Shown here in pieces: positions 40,114 through 49,173 of a stretch of 64,000 bases of DNA (position 1 is its first letter; each line of letters opens with the position of its first letter). The position numbers and the translations under genes were made by a program. The DNA comes from JAICJC01 sp963709425 (lineage in GTDB: Bacteria > Actinomycetota > Thermoleophilia > Gaiellales > JAICJC01): NCBI GenBank assembly GCA_963709425.1, contig CAVPWG010000001.1, forward strand, positions 124,001 to 188,000, written 5' to 3'. The notes under the pieces were generated by a model. It searched no databases, was not told the DNA's origin, and saw only the letters and a list, made by a program, of their open reading frames with translations.

Positions 40114-40701
40114 GTGGCCCACCACGAGGTCACCTTCCCGACCGACGAGGCGACCGTGCGCTCGTTCGCGGCCGGCGACACCGTCACGATCCAGGGCCAC
40201 ATCATCGGCATCCGCGACGCCACGCAGATCCGCATCTTCGATCACGGCCAGGAGCCCCCGATGTCGCTGGAGGGCGCCGCGCTCCTGCACACCGCGCCGA
40301 ACGTCCGCAGGCTCGAGGACGGCCGGTACGAGCCGCTCTCGATCGGCACGACCACCAGCGCCCGGATGAGCCGCTTCACGGAGCCGCTCATCCGCGACCA
40401 CGGCGCCCGGGCGATCATGGGCAAGGGCGGGCTCCTGCCCGAGGCGCTCGGCCCGCTCGCGGAGGGCGGCGGCGTCTACCTCGCGATCGTCGGCGGGGCG
40501 GCGGCGCTCCAGACCACCCAGATCGTCGAGATCGAGCAGGTCGAGTGGGAGGATCTCATGCCCGAGTGCCTGTGGCGCTTCCGCGTTGCCGACTTCGGCC
40601 CGCTCATCGTCGCCATGGACACGCACGGCAAGAGCCTCTATGAGGACGTCCAGGTCGAGGCCCGCCGCCGCATCGCCGACTCGCTTTCGGCGAAGCTCTA
40701 G
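40114..40701 (+). CDS. Class I fumarate hydratase-like, beta subunit
   Basis: A 195-residue C-terminal-domain subunit of class I fumarase (FumA C-terminal/TtdB family). It has GDTVTIQGHIIGIRDA, HTAPNVRRLEDGRYEPLSIG, TTSARMSRFTEPLI and the GKGGLLPEAL loop, then GGAAAL and WRFRVADFGPLIVAMDTHG. The start is GTG 40114. Split alpha/beta organisation is common in archaea and actinobacteria. It must pair with the preceding gene product to form the active site. Confidence 0.88.
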   Translation: MAHHEVTFPTDEATVRSFAAGDTVTIQGHIIGIRDATQIRIFDHGQEPPMSLEGAALLHTAPNVRRLEDGRYEPLSIGTTTSARMSRFTEPLIRDHGARAIMGKGGLLPEALGPLAEGGGVYLAIVGGAAALQTTQIVEIEQVEWEDLMPECLWRFRVADFGPLIVAMDTHGKSLYEDVQVEARRRIADSLSAKL

Positions 40702-40704
40702 CCG

Positions 40705-41478
40705 ATGGAAGAGTTTCTGGGACTTCCGAGCCGCCCGCCCAAACCCCGCGACCGGGGCTGGACGCACGTCATCGACAAGGGGCTGACGCTGAGCGAGGTG
40801 AGCGGCGTCCTCGAGCTCGCCGGCGACTACATCGACATCGTGAAGCTGGGATGGGGCACGTCGTACGTCGCCGGGAAGCTCGCCGAGAAGCTGCGCCTCT
40901 ACAACGACGCCGGTATCCCCGTCATGACAGGCGGGACCCTGCTCGAGGCGGCCATCGCCCGCGACCGCCTCGACGAGTTCCGAAGCTGGACGGCCGACCA
41001 CGGCTTCACCCACATCGAGGTGTCCGACGGCACGATCGACCTCGAACGGGGCCGCAAGGTCGAGCTCATCGCCTCGCTGGCCCAGGACTACGTGGTGCTC
41101 TCGGAGGTCGGGACGAAGGACTCCGAGCGGATCTACGCCCCCTACCAGTGGGTGGCCTGGATCAAGGAGGAGCTCGAGGCCGGCGCGTTCAAGGTCATCA
41201 CCGAGGCCCGCGAGTCCGGCACCAGCGGGATCTTCCGCCAGACGGGCGAGGTCCGCTCGGGCCTGATCGACGAGATCGTCCACGAGGTGCCGCTCAACGA
41301 CCTGCTCTTCGAGGCGCCGCAGAAGGAGCAGCAGGCGTGGTTCATCCGCCACTTCGGCGCCGACGTCAATCTCGGCAACATCGCCGCGTCCGACGTGATC
41401 CCGCTCGAGACGCTTCGGCTCGGCCTGCGCGCCGACACGATGCTCGACCTCCTGCTGCGCGACCTGCCGCACGTGTGA
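40705..41478 (+). CDS. comA: Phosphosulfolactate synthase (ComA family)
   Basis: A 257-residue TIM-barrel enzyme of the ComA family, which adds sulfite to phosphoenolpyruvate to give (R)-phosphosulfolactate. This is the first step of coenzyme M synthesis in methanogens and of sulfolactate formation in Bacillus spores (YitD). The conserved blocks are all present: VIDKGLTL, DIVKLGWGTS, VMTGGTLLE, HIEVSDGTIDL, LSEVGTKD and VITEARESG. The gene is 3 bases after the fumarase beta gene and overlaps the next gene as GTGA. No ComB phosphatase, ComC dehydrogenase or ComDE was seen in the window, so the end product is open. Confidence 0.88.
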   Translation: MEEFLGLPSRPPKPRDRGWTHVIDKGLTLSEVSGVLELAGDYIDIVKLGWGTSYVAGKLAEKLRLYNDAGIPVMTGGTLLEAAIARDRLDEFRSWTADHGFTHIEVSDGTIDLERGRKVELIASLAQDYVVLSEVGTKDSERIYAPYQWVAWIKEELEAGAFKVITEARESGTSGIFRQTGEVRSGLIDEIVHEVPLNDLLFEAPQKEQQAWFIRHFGADVNLGNIAASDVIPLETLRLGLRADTMLDLLLRDLPHV

Positions 41479-42779
41479 CGCGGGCGGCGATTGCCGTCGA
41501 CGCACCGGCGGCCGTCGCCGCCAAGGCGGCGTACGCGCTCGAGGAGCTGGTCCGAATCTCCGCGGCCACGGCCGCGGTGTCGTATCCCTCGGGGCCCCTG
41601 CCGGCGTCGGAGACGGCGTGGCGCCTCTTCAGCGGCGACGACGTGGTGAAGCCGCGGGCGGGCGAGCATGGCCTGGTCGACTTCGGCGACGGCGTCTCGG
41701 ACATCGTGATGAGCACGTTCTGGCACCTCTCGCGCTGGGAGGAGCGCCCGGGCTCGGTGCGCGACGAGCGCGGACGCTTCCCTGCGTCCGCGGCACTGTT
41801 CGACCCCGAGGGCGCGGCCGCCGACCACCTCGTGGAGCGGTTTCGGAAGGTCGCCGGCGCACCGCCCCCGGGCCCGCTCACGGTCGCGCTCACCCACGAC
41901 ATCGACACGCCTTGGCGATGGAGCGGCGCCCGCGCCGTGGCCGGGGCCGCGGCGCGCGTCAAAGTCGCGGCCCTCTCCGGGCGCCCACAGGAGCTGGCAC
42001 GCGAGCTCCGCGGGCTGGCCGGCCTTCCGGCCCACCGGGCCCGCGGTACCGATCCGAACTGGTCATTCGAGCGGATCTGCGAGATCGAGCGCTCCCACGG
42101 CGGCTTCTCGACCTACTTCATCCTGGCCGGCCACCATCATCCGGCCGACGGCGCTGCGCCGCGGGTGTACGAGCGCGTCCGGCCGGCCGTCGTGACCCAG
42201 GTGCTCGCACAGGGCGACGAGCTGGGCCTGCATCCGAGCTACACCGCGTCGGACGACCTCGGCCTGATCGCAGAGGAGCGCGCGCGACTCGAGGCACTGG
42301 CGGGCGGCGCGGTGCGAGGCGTTCGCTTCCACTATCTGCGCCACGACGCCCACGGGACGCTTCCCGAGCTCGACCGGCTCGGGTTCGCCTACGACTCGAG
42401 CCAGGGCTATGCCGACCGCCCGGGGATGCGGGCCGGCCTGTCGTTCCCCTACCGGCCCTACGACCTGGCGGCCGACCGGCCGCTCGAGCTGCTCGAGCTG
42501 CCCCTCGTCGTGATGGATGCGACGCTGGCCGAGGACCGCTACCTCGGCCTCGCGCCGGATGACGGTCTCGACCGGGCCGTCGCAACGCTCGAGCGGGCCG
42601 CCCAGGCGGGCGGGACCGTGTCCGTCCTCTGGCACAACGACCGCTTCGACCCCGCGTACGCACGCGGGTGGGACCGAGCCTACGAGCGCCTTCTGGGGTG
42701 GGTGCGCGAGCGCGGCGGCAGGCTGTGCACCGCCGCCGACGCCGTCGGGCTGGACGCCGGCGCTACGCCGCGTCTGTGA
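41475..42779 (+). CDS. Polysaccharide-deacetylase-like protein (DUF7033 type)
   Basis: A 434-residue protein. An N-terminal ~120-residue region (DIVMSTFWHLSRWEE at ~75-90) precedes a carbohydrate-esterase-4-like barrel: VALTHDIDTPWRW (metal/catalytic Asp-Asp, ~137-149), FSTYFILAG, ELGLHPSYTA (His), GVRFHYLRHD and FAYDSSQGYADRPGMRAG, then VLWHNDRFDP. Such proteins are found in surface-polysaccharide clusters. No signal peptide is seen, so it is probably cytoplasmic. The GTG overlaps the comA stop, and it overlaps the convergent HD-GYP gene by 17 bases. Confidence 0.75.
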   Translation: MTRAAIAVDAPAAVAAKAAYALEELVRISAATAAVSYPSGPLPASETAWRLFSGDDVVKPRAGEHGLVDFGDGVSDIVMSTFWHLSRWEERPGSVRDERGRFPASAALFDPEGAAADHLVERFRKVAGAPPPGPLTVALTHDIDTPWRWSGARAVAGAAARVKVAALSGRPQELARELRGLAGLPAHRARGTDPNWSFERICEIERSHGGFSTYFILAGHHHPADGAAPRVYERVRPAVVTQVLAQGDELGLHPSYTASDDLGLIAEERARLEALAGGAVRGVRFHYLRHDAHGTLPELDRLGFAYDSSQGYADRPGMRAGLSFPYRPYDLAADRPLELLELPLVVMDATLAEDRYLGLAPDDGLDRAVATLERAAQAGGTVSVLWHNDRFDPAYARGWDRAYERLLGWVRERGGRLCTAADAVGLDAGATPRL

Positions 42780-43890
42780 AGCGCACGCGCCGGCGGCCGC
42801 CCCGGGCGACGACCGTCTCGAGCGCGGCGACGGCGGCCGGCATGAACTGGGTGCCGGTGCAGCGGCGCAGCTCGGCGAGCGCGCCCTCGACCGACATCGC
42901 CCTGCGGTAGACGCGGTCCTCGGTCATCGCGTGGTACGCATCGCACACGGCGATGGCGCACGCCCCGCGCGGGATGTCCGGGCCGATCAGCCCGTCCGGG
43001 TAGCCCAGGCCGTCCCAGCGCTCGTGCGACGAGCGCACCAGCGTCACGACCTCGTCCATCCCCGGGATGCCCGAGATGATGTCGGCGCCGATCACGGTGT
43101 GCCGCTTCATCACCGTGAACTCGTCGTCCGTCAGCGGGCCGGGCTTGTTGAGGATCGCCTCGGGAATCCCGATCTTGCCGACGTCGTGCAGGAGGGCGCC
43201 CATCCGCACGGCTTTGAGATCGCGTCCCGAGAGCCCGAGCTCCTCGCCGACGAGGACCGCGAAGTCGGCGATCGTGTGGGCGTGGCCGCCGGTGTAGGCG
43301 TCCTTCGCCTCGAGGGCCGCCGCGAGGGCCGCGACCGTTGCCAGATGCTGCTCCTCGAGCGTCAGGGCCAGCTGCGCGGCACCGAGGACGATGCCGGCCT
43401 GGTCGGCCAGGAGGCGGCAGAACTGGCGTTCCTCGGCCGTGAAGACCCGCCGCCGGGTGTCGAGCAGCTCGATCAGCCCGCAGGCGTGCGTGCCCATGAC
43501 GAGCGGCGCGAGCAGGTTGGCTTGAAAGCCCATCTCCACGAGGAACGCGTGCTCGGCCGGGTCGCCGCCGTCACCGATCGTGGTCGATGCCTCGACGAGC
43601 TCGGTGACAACGCGCCTCGTCGTCGGGTAGTCCTCGAGGGGGTAGTCCTCGGCGGCGACGTTGAGCTTGGCGGGTGGGACGACGTGCGCCGCCCAGTCCG
43701 TCACCATCTGCGTGTTCGGGTCGAACGTCGAGATCAGGCAGGCGGATGCGTCGAAGAGGAGCGTGAGCTCGCGGGCAAAGATGGCCATCGCCTCGCTGGC
43801 ATCGCCCGCGGACCGCAGCGCGCCCGTGGCCTTGATCACGGCGATCAGGTCCGAAAAACGACGGTCAGCAGGAACTCTCCCGGCACGCAT
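42763..43890 (-). CDS. GAF + HD-GYP cyclic-di-GMP phosphodiesterase-like protein
   Basis: A 375-residue signalling protein. A GAF domain (~25-175; FDASACLISTFDPNT, QFCRLLADQAGIVLG) precedes an HD-GYP domain (~180-355). The latter has DAYTGGHAHTI, GALLHDVGKIGIP (HD pair), RHTVIGADII, SSHERWDGLGYPDGLIG (GYP intact) and VCDAYHAMTEDRVYR. It is predicted to degrade c-di-GMP or a related dinucleotide. It is soluble. The chosen ATG 43890 removes a long spurious extension that would run into secDF. It lies 62 bases downstream of secDF on the same strand. Confidence 0.87.
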   Translation of the reverse strand: MRAGRVPADRRFSDLIAVIKATGALRSAGDASEAMAIFARELTLLFDASACLISTFDPNTQMVTDWAAHVVPPAKLNVAAEDYPLEDYPTTRRVVTELVEASTTIGDGGDPAEHAFLVEMGFQANLLAPLVMGTHACGLIELLDTRRRVFTAEERQFCRLLADQAGIVLGAAQLALTLEEQHLATVAALAAALEAKDAYTGGHAHTIADFAVLVGEELGLSGRDLKAVRMGALLHDVGKIGIPEAILNKPGPLTDDEFTVMKRHTVIGADIISGIPGMDEVVTLVRSSHERWDGLGYPDGLIGPDIPRGACAIAVCDAYHAMTEDRVYRRAMSVEGALAELRRCTGTQFMPAAVAALETVVARGGRRRVRFTDAA

Positions 43891-43952
43891 GGGTACCGGT
43901 GATATCGGCCGCGCCGGCCGAAACTTGACGGGCAAACGCGCTAGCAAAGTGC

Positions 43953-46631
43953 TCAACGAGTGCGGCCGTGGGCCCGGCGGCGACGCCTCCGGGTGGGCGG
44001 CGGCTGCGGAGGCGGTGTCGGGTCGCCGGGCTCCGCGGCCACAGGCACGGGCGCCGAGGCCGTCGCCGGCGTCCCGACGGGTTGCGTGTCGCCTGATCTG
44101 GCGAGGTCGGCGCGCCGCTTCGTGAAGCCCGGCTCGCGCTCCATGAAGATCGCCAGGAGCGGTGCTGCGATGAAGATCGACGAGTACGCACCGGACGCGA
44201 TGCCGACGATCAGCGCGAACGCGAAGTCCTTCAACGACCCCGACCCGAATGCGAAGAGCAGCACCACCGGAATCAGCGTCACGAGGGACGTGTTCAGCGA
44301 TCGGGTGATGGTCTCTGCGAGCGACTCGTTCACGATCTTGCTCGCCGTCATGCGGCGCAGGATGGGAACGTTCTCGCGCACGCGGTCGAACACGATCACC
44401 GTGTCGTACATCGAGTAGCCGAGCACGGTCAGGACAGCGGCAACCGTATCGGCCGTCACCGTCCTCCCCGAGAGGGCGTAGATCCCGATCGTGAGCAGGA
44501 TGTCGTGGCCCAGCGCGATCATGACCGGCACGGCGTACTTCCACTCGAACCGGAAGGACACGTACAGGAAGATGATGATCAGCGAGAAGGCGATCGCCAG
44601 GTAGGCCGACCGCAGCACCGACTGGCCGAACGACGAGCTCACGCTGCGCAGGTCGACGCTCGAGATCGGGCCGAACTGCGACCCGAGCTCCGTCTGGAGC
44701 TTGTCCGACTGCGGCGACGTGAGGAAGTGCGACTCGATCTCGAACCGGTTGAACGTGTTGCCCTGCGAGGTGCCGGTGGCCGTGAGGCCCTTCACGACCG
44801 GGTCAGACACGCCGCCCGCCGATGCAGCGGAGCTCACCTGCGCGACGGTTGCGGGCTTTGCGGTGTTGAAGTCGAGCTTCGAGCCGCCGGTGAAGTCGAT
44901 GCCCTCGTTCAGGCCGGTGGTGGCGAGGGCGATCGCGCCGATCGCGATCACGACGCCGGAGATCGCGAACCACAGCTTCGCCTTGCCGATCAGGTCGTAC
45001 TTCTTCCAGCGGTCGCCGGAGCCGATCGCGCCGAGCACGCGCGGCGAGCTCATGAAGCCGTAGCCGCTCAGGAGGCCCAGCATCGCCCGGGTGACGACGA
45101 CGGCCGTGAAGATCGACGTCAGGACGCCGATCAGGAGCATCAGCGCGAAGCCCTTGACCGACGACGTGGCCGCCGCGTACAGGATGCCGGCGGTGATCAG
45201 CGTGACGACGTTGGCGTCGATGATCGTGTGGAAGCCGCGCCGGTAGCCCGTCGAGATCGCAGCCCGAATCGATCTCCCGGCGCGCACCTCCTCCTTGATG
45301 CGCTCAAAGATGACGATGTTCGCGTCGGCCGCGACGCCGATCGTGAGGATGGTGCCGGCGATCCCGGGGAGCGTCAGGGTGACCGGGAGCGCGGCGACGA
45401 TCCCCGCCAGGAGGAGGCCGTACACGACGAGCGCGATGTCGGCGATCACGCCCAGGAACCCGTAGAAGGCGACCAGGAAGATCATCACGAAGACGAGGCC
45501 CGCCGCGCCGGCGATGAGGCCGTCTCGGAGCGAGGTCTCGCCCAGCGTGGCCGACACCAGCTGCTGCGAGAGCGGCGTGAACTTGACGGGCAGCGTGCCG
45601 GACGTGATCTCGAGCGCGATCCGCCTGGCCTCTGCGGCGGTGACTCCGGTGATCTCGCTGCCGCCGGTCAGCGTGGCGTCGATCCCGTTCGGGTTCGTCC
45701 GCGGGTCCACCGTCGGCGCCGCGACCAGCTTGTTGTCGACGACGATCGCGTTGTAGAGGCCCTGCGGGTGGGTCGCCAGGGCGGTGCTTCCGGCCTGCGC
45801 GATCTGGCGGGTGATGTTCGTGAAGTCCTCGTCGCCGCCGTTCTTGTACGAGAGCGAGACGATCGGGTTCCCGGCCTGGTCGATGTCAGCCTTGGCGCTC
45901 GAGATCTCGTTGCCCGTCACGATCTCCGAGTCCTCGGTGGGCGGCCGGAAGAGGTACCAGACTGTTCCGGGCGCCTGCGCGTCGGGGCAGAACGAGTTGC
46001 AGCTGACCGCCGCCGTGCCCCCCGGTACCGGGAGCCACACCGTCCCGGCCGGCTTGGCCTTGAGATGGATGTCGTCCAGCACCTGACTCTGGAGCGGCTC
46101 GATACGGGAGACGATGCCGTTGGCCTTGACCAGGTTGTGGGGCGCCTTGGCGGAGAAGAGCGCCCAGCCGGCCGGCCTGCCCGTCGGGATCTGCTTCTTG
46201 GCGGAGCGCAGCATGTCGTACAGCGACGGGCTCGGCGCCGCCACGTACAGGCTCCTGGTCGAGACGGGGGTCAGGGCCTTGTAGAAGTCGAAGCTCTGGA
46301 GCTGGCCCGCGACGAGCAGGTTCGCGACCGCGTTCGGGTTCTTGACGCCCGGAATGGAGATGTCGATGGTGTTGTCGCCCGGCGACGTCCGGATCTCGGG
46401 CTGGAGGATGCCGCGCGGGTCGATGCGCCTTCGCATGACGTCCGCAGCCTGGGTCAGCGTGTCGCTCGTGATCGTCTGGCCGTCGGTCGGGCGGGCCTTC
46501 AGCACCACCTCCAGGCCACCGCGCAGGTCGAGGCCGAGGGTGAACCCCTTGACCGCGACCGCTGCGCCCGCGGCGACGGTCAGCGCCGCCACGAGGCCCA
46601 TGATCAACAGGTTGCGACGCGTCTCGCTCAC
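43953..46631 (-). CDS. secDF: Protein translocase SecDF (fused SecD-SecF)
   Basis: An 892-residue single-chain SecDF, the proton-motive-force-driven accessory factor of Sec translocation. The SecD half has GLDLRGGLEVVLKA after TM1 (~33-46), a P1 domain and GVAADANIVIFERIKEEVRAG in TM4-5. The SecF half begins around residue 535 with GIDFTGGSKLDF and contains LGYSMYDTVIVFDRVREN. Twelve transmembrane helices are expected. The tail is Pro/Arg-rich (PPPQPPPTRRRRRR). The GTG at 46631 overlaps the tgt stop. Fusion is the Bacillus-like arrangement rather than the separate secD/secF of many actinobacteria. Confidence 0.93.
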   Translation of the reverse strand: MSETRRNLLIMGLVAALTVAAGAAVAVKGFTLGLDLRGGLEVVLKARPTDGQTITSDTLTQAADVMRRRIDPRGILQPEIRTSPGDNTIDISIPGVKNPNAVANLLVAGQLQSFDFYKALTPVSTRSLYVAAPSPSLYDMLRSAKKQIPTGRPAGWALFSAKAPHNLVKANGIVSRIEPLQSQVLDDIHLKAKPAGTVWLPVPGGTAAVSCNSFCPDAQAPGTVWYLFRPPTEDSEIVTGNEISSAKADIDQAGNPIVSLSYKNGGDEDFTNITRQIAQAGSTALATHPQGLYNAIVVDNKLVAAPTVDPRTNPNGIDATLTGGSEITGVTAAEARRIALEITSGTLPVKFTPLSQQLVSATLGETSLRDGLIAGAAGLVFVMIFLVAFYGFLGVIADIALVVYGLLLAGIVAALPVTLTLPGIAGTILTIGVAADANIVIFERIKEEVRAGRSIRAAISTGYRRGFHTIIDANVVTLITAGILYAAATSSVKGFALMLLIGVLTSIFTAVVVTRAMLGLLSGYGFMSSPRVLGAIGSGDRWKKYDLIGKAKLWFAISGVVIAIGAIALATTGLNEGIDFTGGSKLDFNTAKPATVAQVSSAASAGGVSDPVVKGLTATGTSQGNTFNRFEIESHFLTSPQSDKLQTELGSQFGPISSVDLRSVSSSFGQSVLRSAYLAIAFSLIIIFLYVSFRFEWKYAVPVMIALGHDILLTIGIYALSGRTVTADTVAAVLTVLGYSMYDTVIVFDRVRENVPILRRMTASKIVNESLAETITRSLNTSLVTLIPVVLLFAFGSGSLKDFAFALIVGIASGAYSSIFIAAPLLAIFMEREPGFTKRRADLARSGDTQPVGTPATASAPVPVAAEPGDPTPPPQPPPTRRRRRRAHGRTR

Positions 46632-47725
46632 GGGGCGGAAAGTCTAGTCGAGCGATATTTGTCAAAGGTTCCAGCCCGGATGGCGGCCCTGGCCCCGCGG
46701 ACGAGCTCGAAGAGCATGTGCAGGTTGTGCAGCGTGAGCAGGCGCAGGCCCACGATCTCGTCCTGGGTGATCAGATGCCGGATATAGGCCCGCGAGTGGG
46801 TGGCGCAGGCCACGCACGTGCAGCCTTCCTCGAGCGGGCGCCCGTCGTCGGCGTGCACGGCGTTTCGGAGGTTGAGCCGGCCGCCGGAGACAAGCGCCGA
46901 GCCGGTGCGCCCGAGCCGGGTCGGAAGCACGCAGTCGAACATGTCGACGCCCGCAGCGACGGCCTCGATCACGCCCTCGGGATCGCCGATTCCCATGAAG
47001 TAGCGCGGCCGCTCGGCGGGCAGCATCTCGGCCGTCGCCCGGGTGGTGGCGAACATCGCCTCGCGGCTCTCCCCCACGGTGAGCCCGCCGATGGCATGGC
47101 CGTCGAACCCAAGCGAGACGATGTGCTGGGCGCTGCGCTCGCGCAGCGCGAGGTCGACGCCGCCCTGGCAGATGCCGAACACGAGCTGCCCCGGAGCCGG
47201 CTCGCAGGCCCGGCAGCGCTCCGCCCAGATCGACGTCCGCCGCACGGCATCCTCCAGCTTGGCCCGCTCGACCCCGGCCGGCGGGCACTCGTCGAAGGCC
47301 ATCGCGATGTCGGACCCGAGCAGGCGCTGGATCTCCATCGCAACCTCGGGGGTGAACCGGTGCTGTGAGCCGTCATAGACCGACCGGAAGTCGACGCCCG
47401 CGTCCTCGATCGTGGCCGTGTCGCGAAGCGAGAACACCTGATAGCCGCCCGAGTCGGTGAGGATCGCGCCGTCCCAGCCCATGAACCGATGCAGGCCGCC
47501 GAGCCGCTCGATCCGGTCGGCTCCGGGGCGGAAGTACAGGTGATAGGCGTTACCGAGCACGATCTGGGCTCCGAGGTCGCGCAGCTCGCCCGGCAGGACC
47601 GCCTTCACCGAGGCCTTGGTGCCGACCGGCATGAAGACGGGCGTGTCGACCGGCCCGTGGGCGGTGTGGAGCACGCCGGCGCGCGCGGCGCCGTCGGTCG
47701 CCAGGATGTCGAACCGCCGCGTCAC
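46628..47725 (-). CDS. tgt: tRNA-guanine transglycosylase
   Basis: A 365-residue Tgt that exchanges G34 for preQ1 in tRNAs with GUN anticodons (queuosine pathway). The general-acid Asp is in ILTDSGGYQVFSL (~90-102), and the nucleophile region is MFDCVLPTRLGRTG (~255-268). The zinc site is CTCVACATHSRAYIRHL (~297-313). The start GTG 47725 gives VTRRFDILATD. An open frame continues upstream only because it is fused with the queA frame. The GTG overlaps the queA stop as GTGA. Confidence 0.93.
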   Translation of the reverse strand: MTRRFDILATDGAARAGVLHTAHGPVDTPVFMPVGTKASVKAVLPGELRDLGAQIVLGNAYHLYFRPGADRIERLGGLHRFMGWDGAILTDSGGYQVFSLRDTATIEDAGVDFRSVYDGSQHRFTPEVAMEIQRLLGSDIAMAFDECPPAGVERAKLEDAVRRTSIWAERCRACEPAPGQLVFGICQGGVDLALRERSAQHIVSLGFDGHAIGGLTVGESREAMFATTRATAEMLPAERPRYFMGIGDPEGVIEAVAAGVDMFDCVLPTRLGRTGSALVSGGRLNLRNAVHADDGRPLEEGCTCVACATHSRAYIRHLITQDEIVGLRLLTLHNLHMLFELVRGARAAIRAGTFDKYRSTRLSAP

Positions 47726-48733
47726 GCGATCAGCATCGCATCGCCGAAGGAGTAGAACCGGTAGCGCTCCTGGACGGCGGTGCGGTAGAGGCGTCGCACC
47801 TCGTCGATGCCGGCGAACGCCATCACCATCGCGAGGAGCGTCGAGCGCGGCAGGTGGAAATTGGTGACAAGCGCCCCCGTGGCCGCGAAGGCGTGTCCCG
47901 GCGTGATGAAGAGCTCCGCCCGTCCGGCCAGCGGGGCCGGTGGGAGCGCCCCCCAGACCGTCTCGAGGACGCGGACGGATGTCGTCCCGACGGCCACGAT
48001 GCGGCGGCCGGCAGCCTGGGCCCGCCCGATCGCCGCGGCCGCTCCTCTCCCCCACCTCGTACGCCTCGGTGTGGAGGGCGTGGTCGGCCAGGTCGTCGAC
48101 CGACACCGGACGGAACGTGTCGATGCCCACCGCGAGTGTCACCTCGGCGACCTCGAAGCGCGTTCGCATCTCGTCCCACATCTCGGTCGTGAAGTGCAGC
48201 CCCGCCGTCGGCGCCGCCGCCGATCCCGGCGAGCGCGCGTAGACGGTCTGGTAGTCATCGGGGCGATCGAGCGGCCGGTGGATGTAGGGCGGCACCGGCA
48301 TCTCCCCGATCCGCTCGAGCACCGTGGGGTCGGGCATGGCACCCGGCAGCGTGACCGTGACGTGACCCTCCTCCAACACCTCGGCCACGAGGATCGGCGT
48401 GCCCGAGGCGTCGAGCGTCTCGCCAGCGCGCAGGCGGCGGGCCGGCCGTGCGAGCGCGGCCCACGCGCCGTCGCGATGCCGCTCCAGGAGCAGCAATTCG
48501 ACGGCCCCGCCGGTGGCACGGCGGGCGTGGACGCGGGCGGCGAGGACGCGGGTGTCGTTCACGACAACGAGGTCGTCGGGCCGGAGCTCGTCGGGCAGGT
48601 CCGCAAATGTTCTGTGCCGGATCTCGCGCGTCGCGCGGTCGTACACCAGGAGCCGCGCGCTCGAGCGCGGCTCGGCCGGCCGCTGGGCGATCAGTTCGGC
48701 GGGGAGGGCGTAGTCGAGCTCAGCGGTGCGCAC
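47722..48733 (-). pseudogene. queA: S-adenosylmethionine:tRNA ribosyltransferase-isomerase QueA, frameshifted
   Basis: QueA converts preQ1-tRNA to epoxyqueuosine-tRNA. The N-terminal ~228 codons (GTG 48733; AELDYALPAELIAQRPAEPR, VVNDTRVLAARV, GLHFTTEMWDEM, HTEAYEVGE) are in one frame. The rest (AAAAIGRAQAAGRRIVAVGT, LFITPGHAFAATGALVTNFH, RYRFYSFGDAMLIA) is in another. The switch lies at about 48046 in GGGGGAGAGG, where one extra base separates GAG from the GGA that continues the homologous frame. All conserved blocks are present on both sides. The gene is therefore either newly broken, rescued by +1 frameshifting, or affected by a sequence error next to the G run. It overlaps tgt at its 3' end. 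Confidence 0.85.
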
Positions 48734-49149
48734 AGGCGGGAGTATCGCCCGCTGTCCAGGGCGCGCACGTCGCCCAGATCGATGCGATAGGTCGAGCTCC
48801 CGATCCGCAGGATGCCGGGGCCGGCCAGGTGCCACACACGCCTTCGCTCGACGGCACGCATATGGATGTGGCCGCCGCGCCACGAGCCGTTCACGTGGAA
48901 GTCGATCTTCGCCGAGCCCGTGCCGTCGGCGTTCTCGATGACCGAGCCCTCGACCGTGAACCCCGAGCCGGTGATGACGCCGAGCAACCGCCGGGCCGGC
49001 CCGTTCACCCGCAGGCACGTGGCGGCGAGCCGGAACGCCGGCCCCTTGGACGCGCTCTCGATCGCGCTCAGGCCCGCTGCCGAAGCGGCCGCCAGGAGGA
49101 CGACGGCGCCGAGGACGAGCGGGATCCACGGACGCAGCTTCTGCACCAT
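48691..49149 (-). CDS. Membrane-anchored Coa1/Tim21-like protein
   Basis: A 152-residue protein with an N-terminal membrane anchor (PWIPLVLGAVVLLAAASAAG). The extracytoplasmic part has a pattern reminiscent of the cytochrome oxidase assembly protein Coa1 domain (AFRLAATCLRVNGPARRLLG, FTVEGSVIENADGTGSAKIDF, VWHLAGPGILRIGSSTYRIDL). The 3' end overlaps the queA start by 43 bases in another frame. It starts 25 bases after ruvB. The function is unknown; the Coa1 resemblance is a judgement by eye. Confidence 0.55.
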   Translation of the reverse strand: MVQKLRPWIPLVLGAVVLLAAASAAGLSAIESASKGPAFRLAATCLRVNGPARRLLGVITGSGFTVEGSVIENADGTGSAKIDFHVNGSWRGGHIHMRAVERRRVWHLAGPGILRIGSSTYRIDLGDVRALDSGRYSRLCAPLSSTTPSPPN

Positions 49150-49173
49150 GTGGGGATTACATCACCGCCCTGC

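Noticed and set aside
46628..49129. One 833-codon frame apparently fusing QueA and Tgt
   Set aside because: The Tgt part starts properly at GTG 47725, and the QueA part changes frame near 48046. The continuous frame through the junction (SGRGDRAGPG...) is not QueA sequence.
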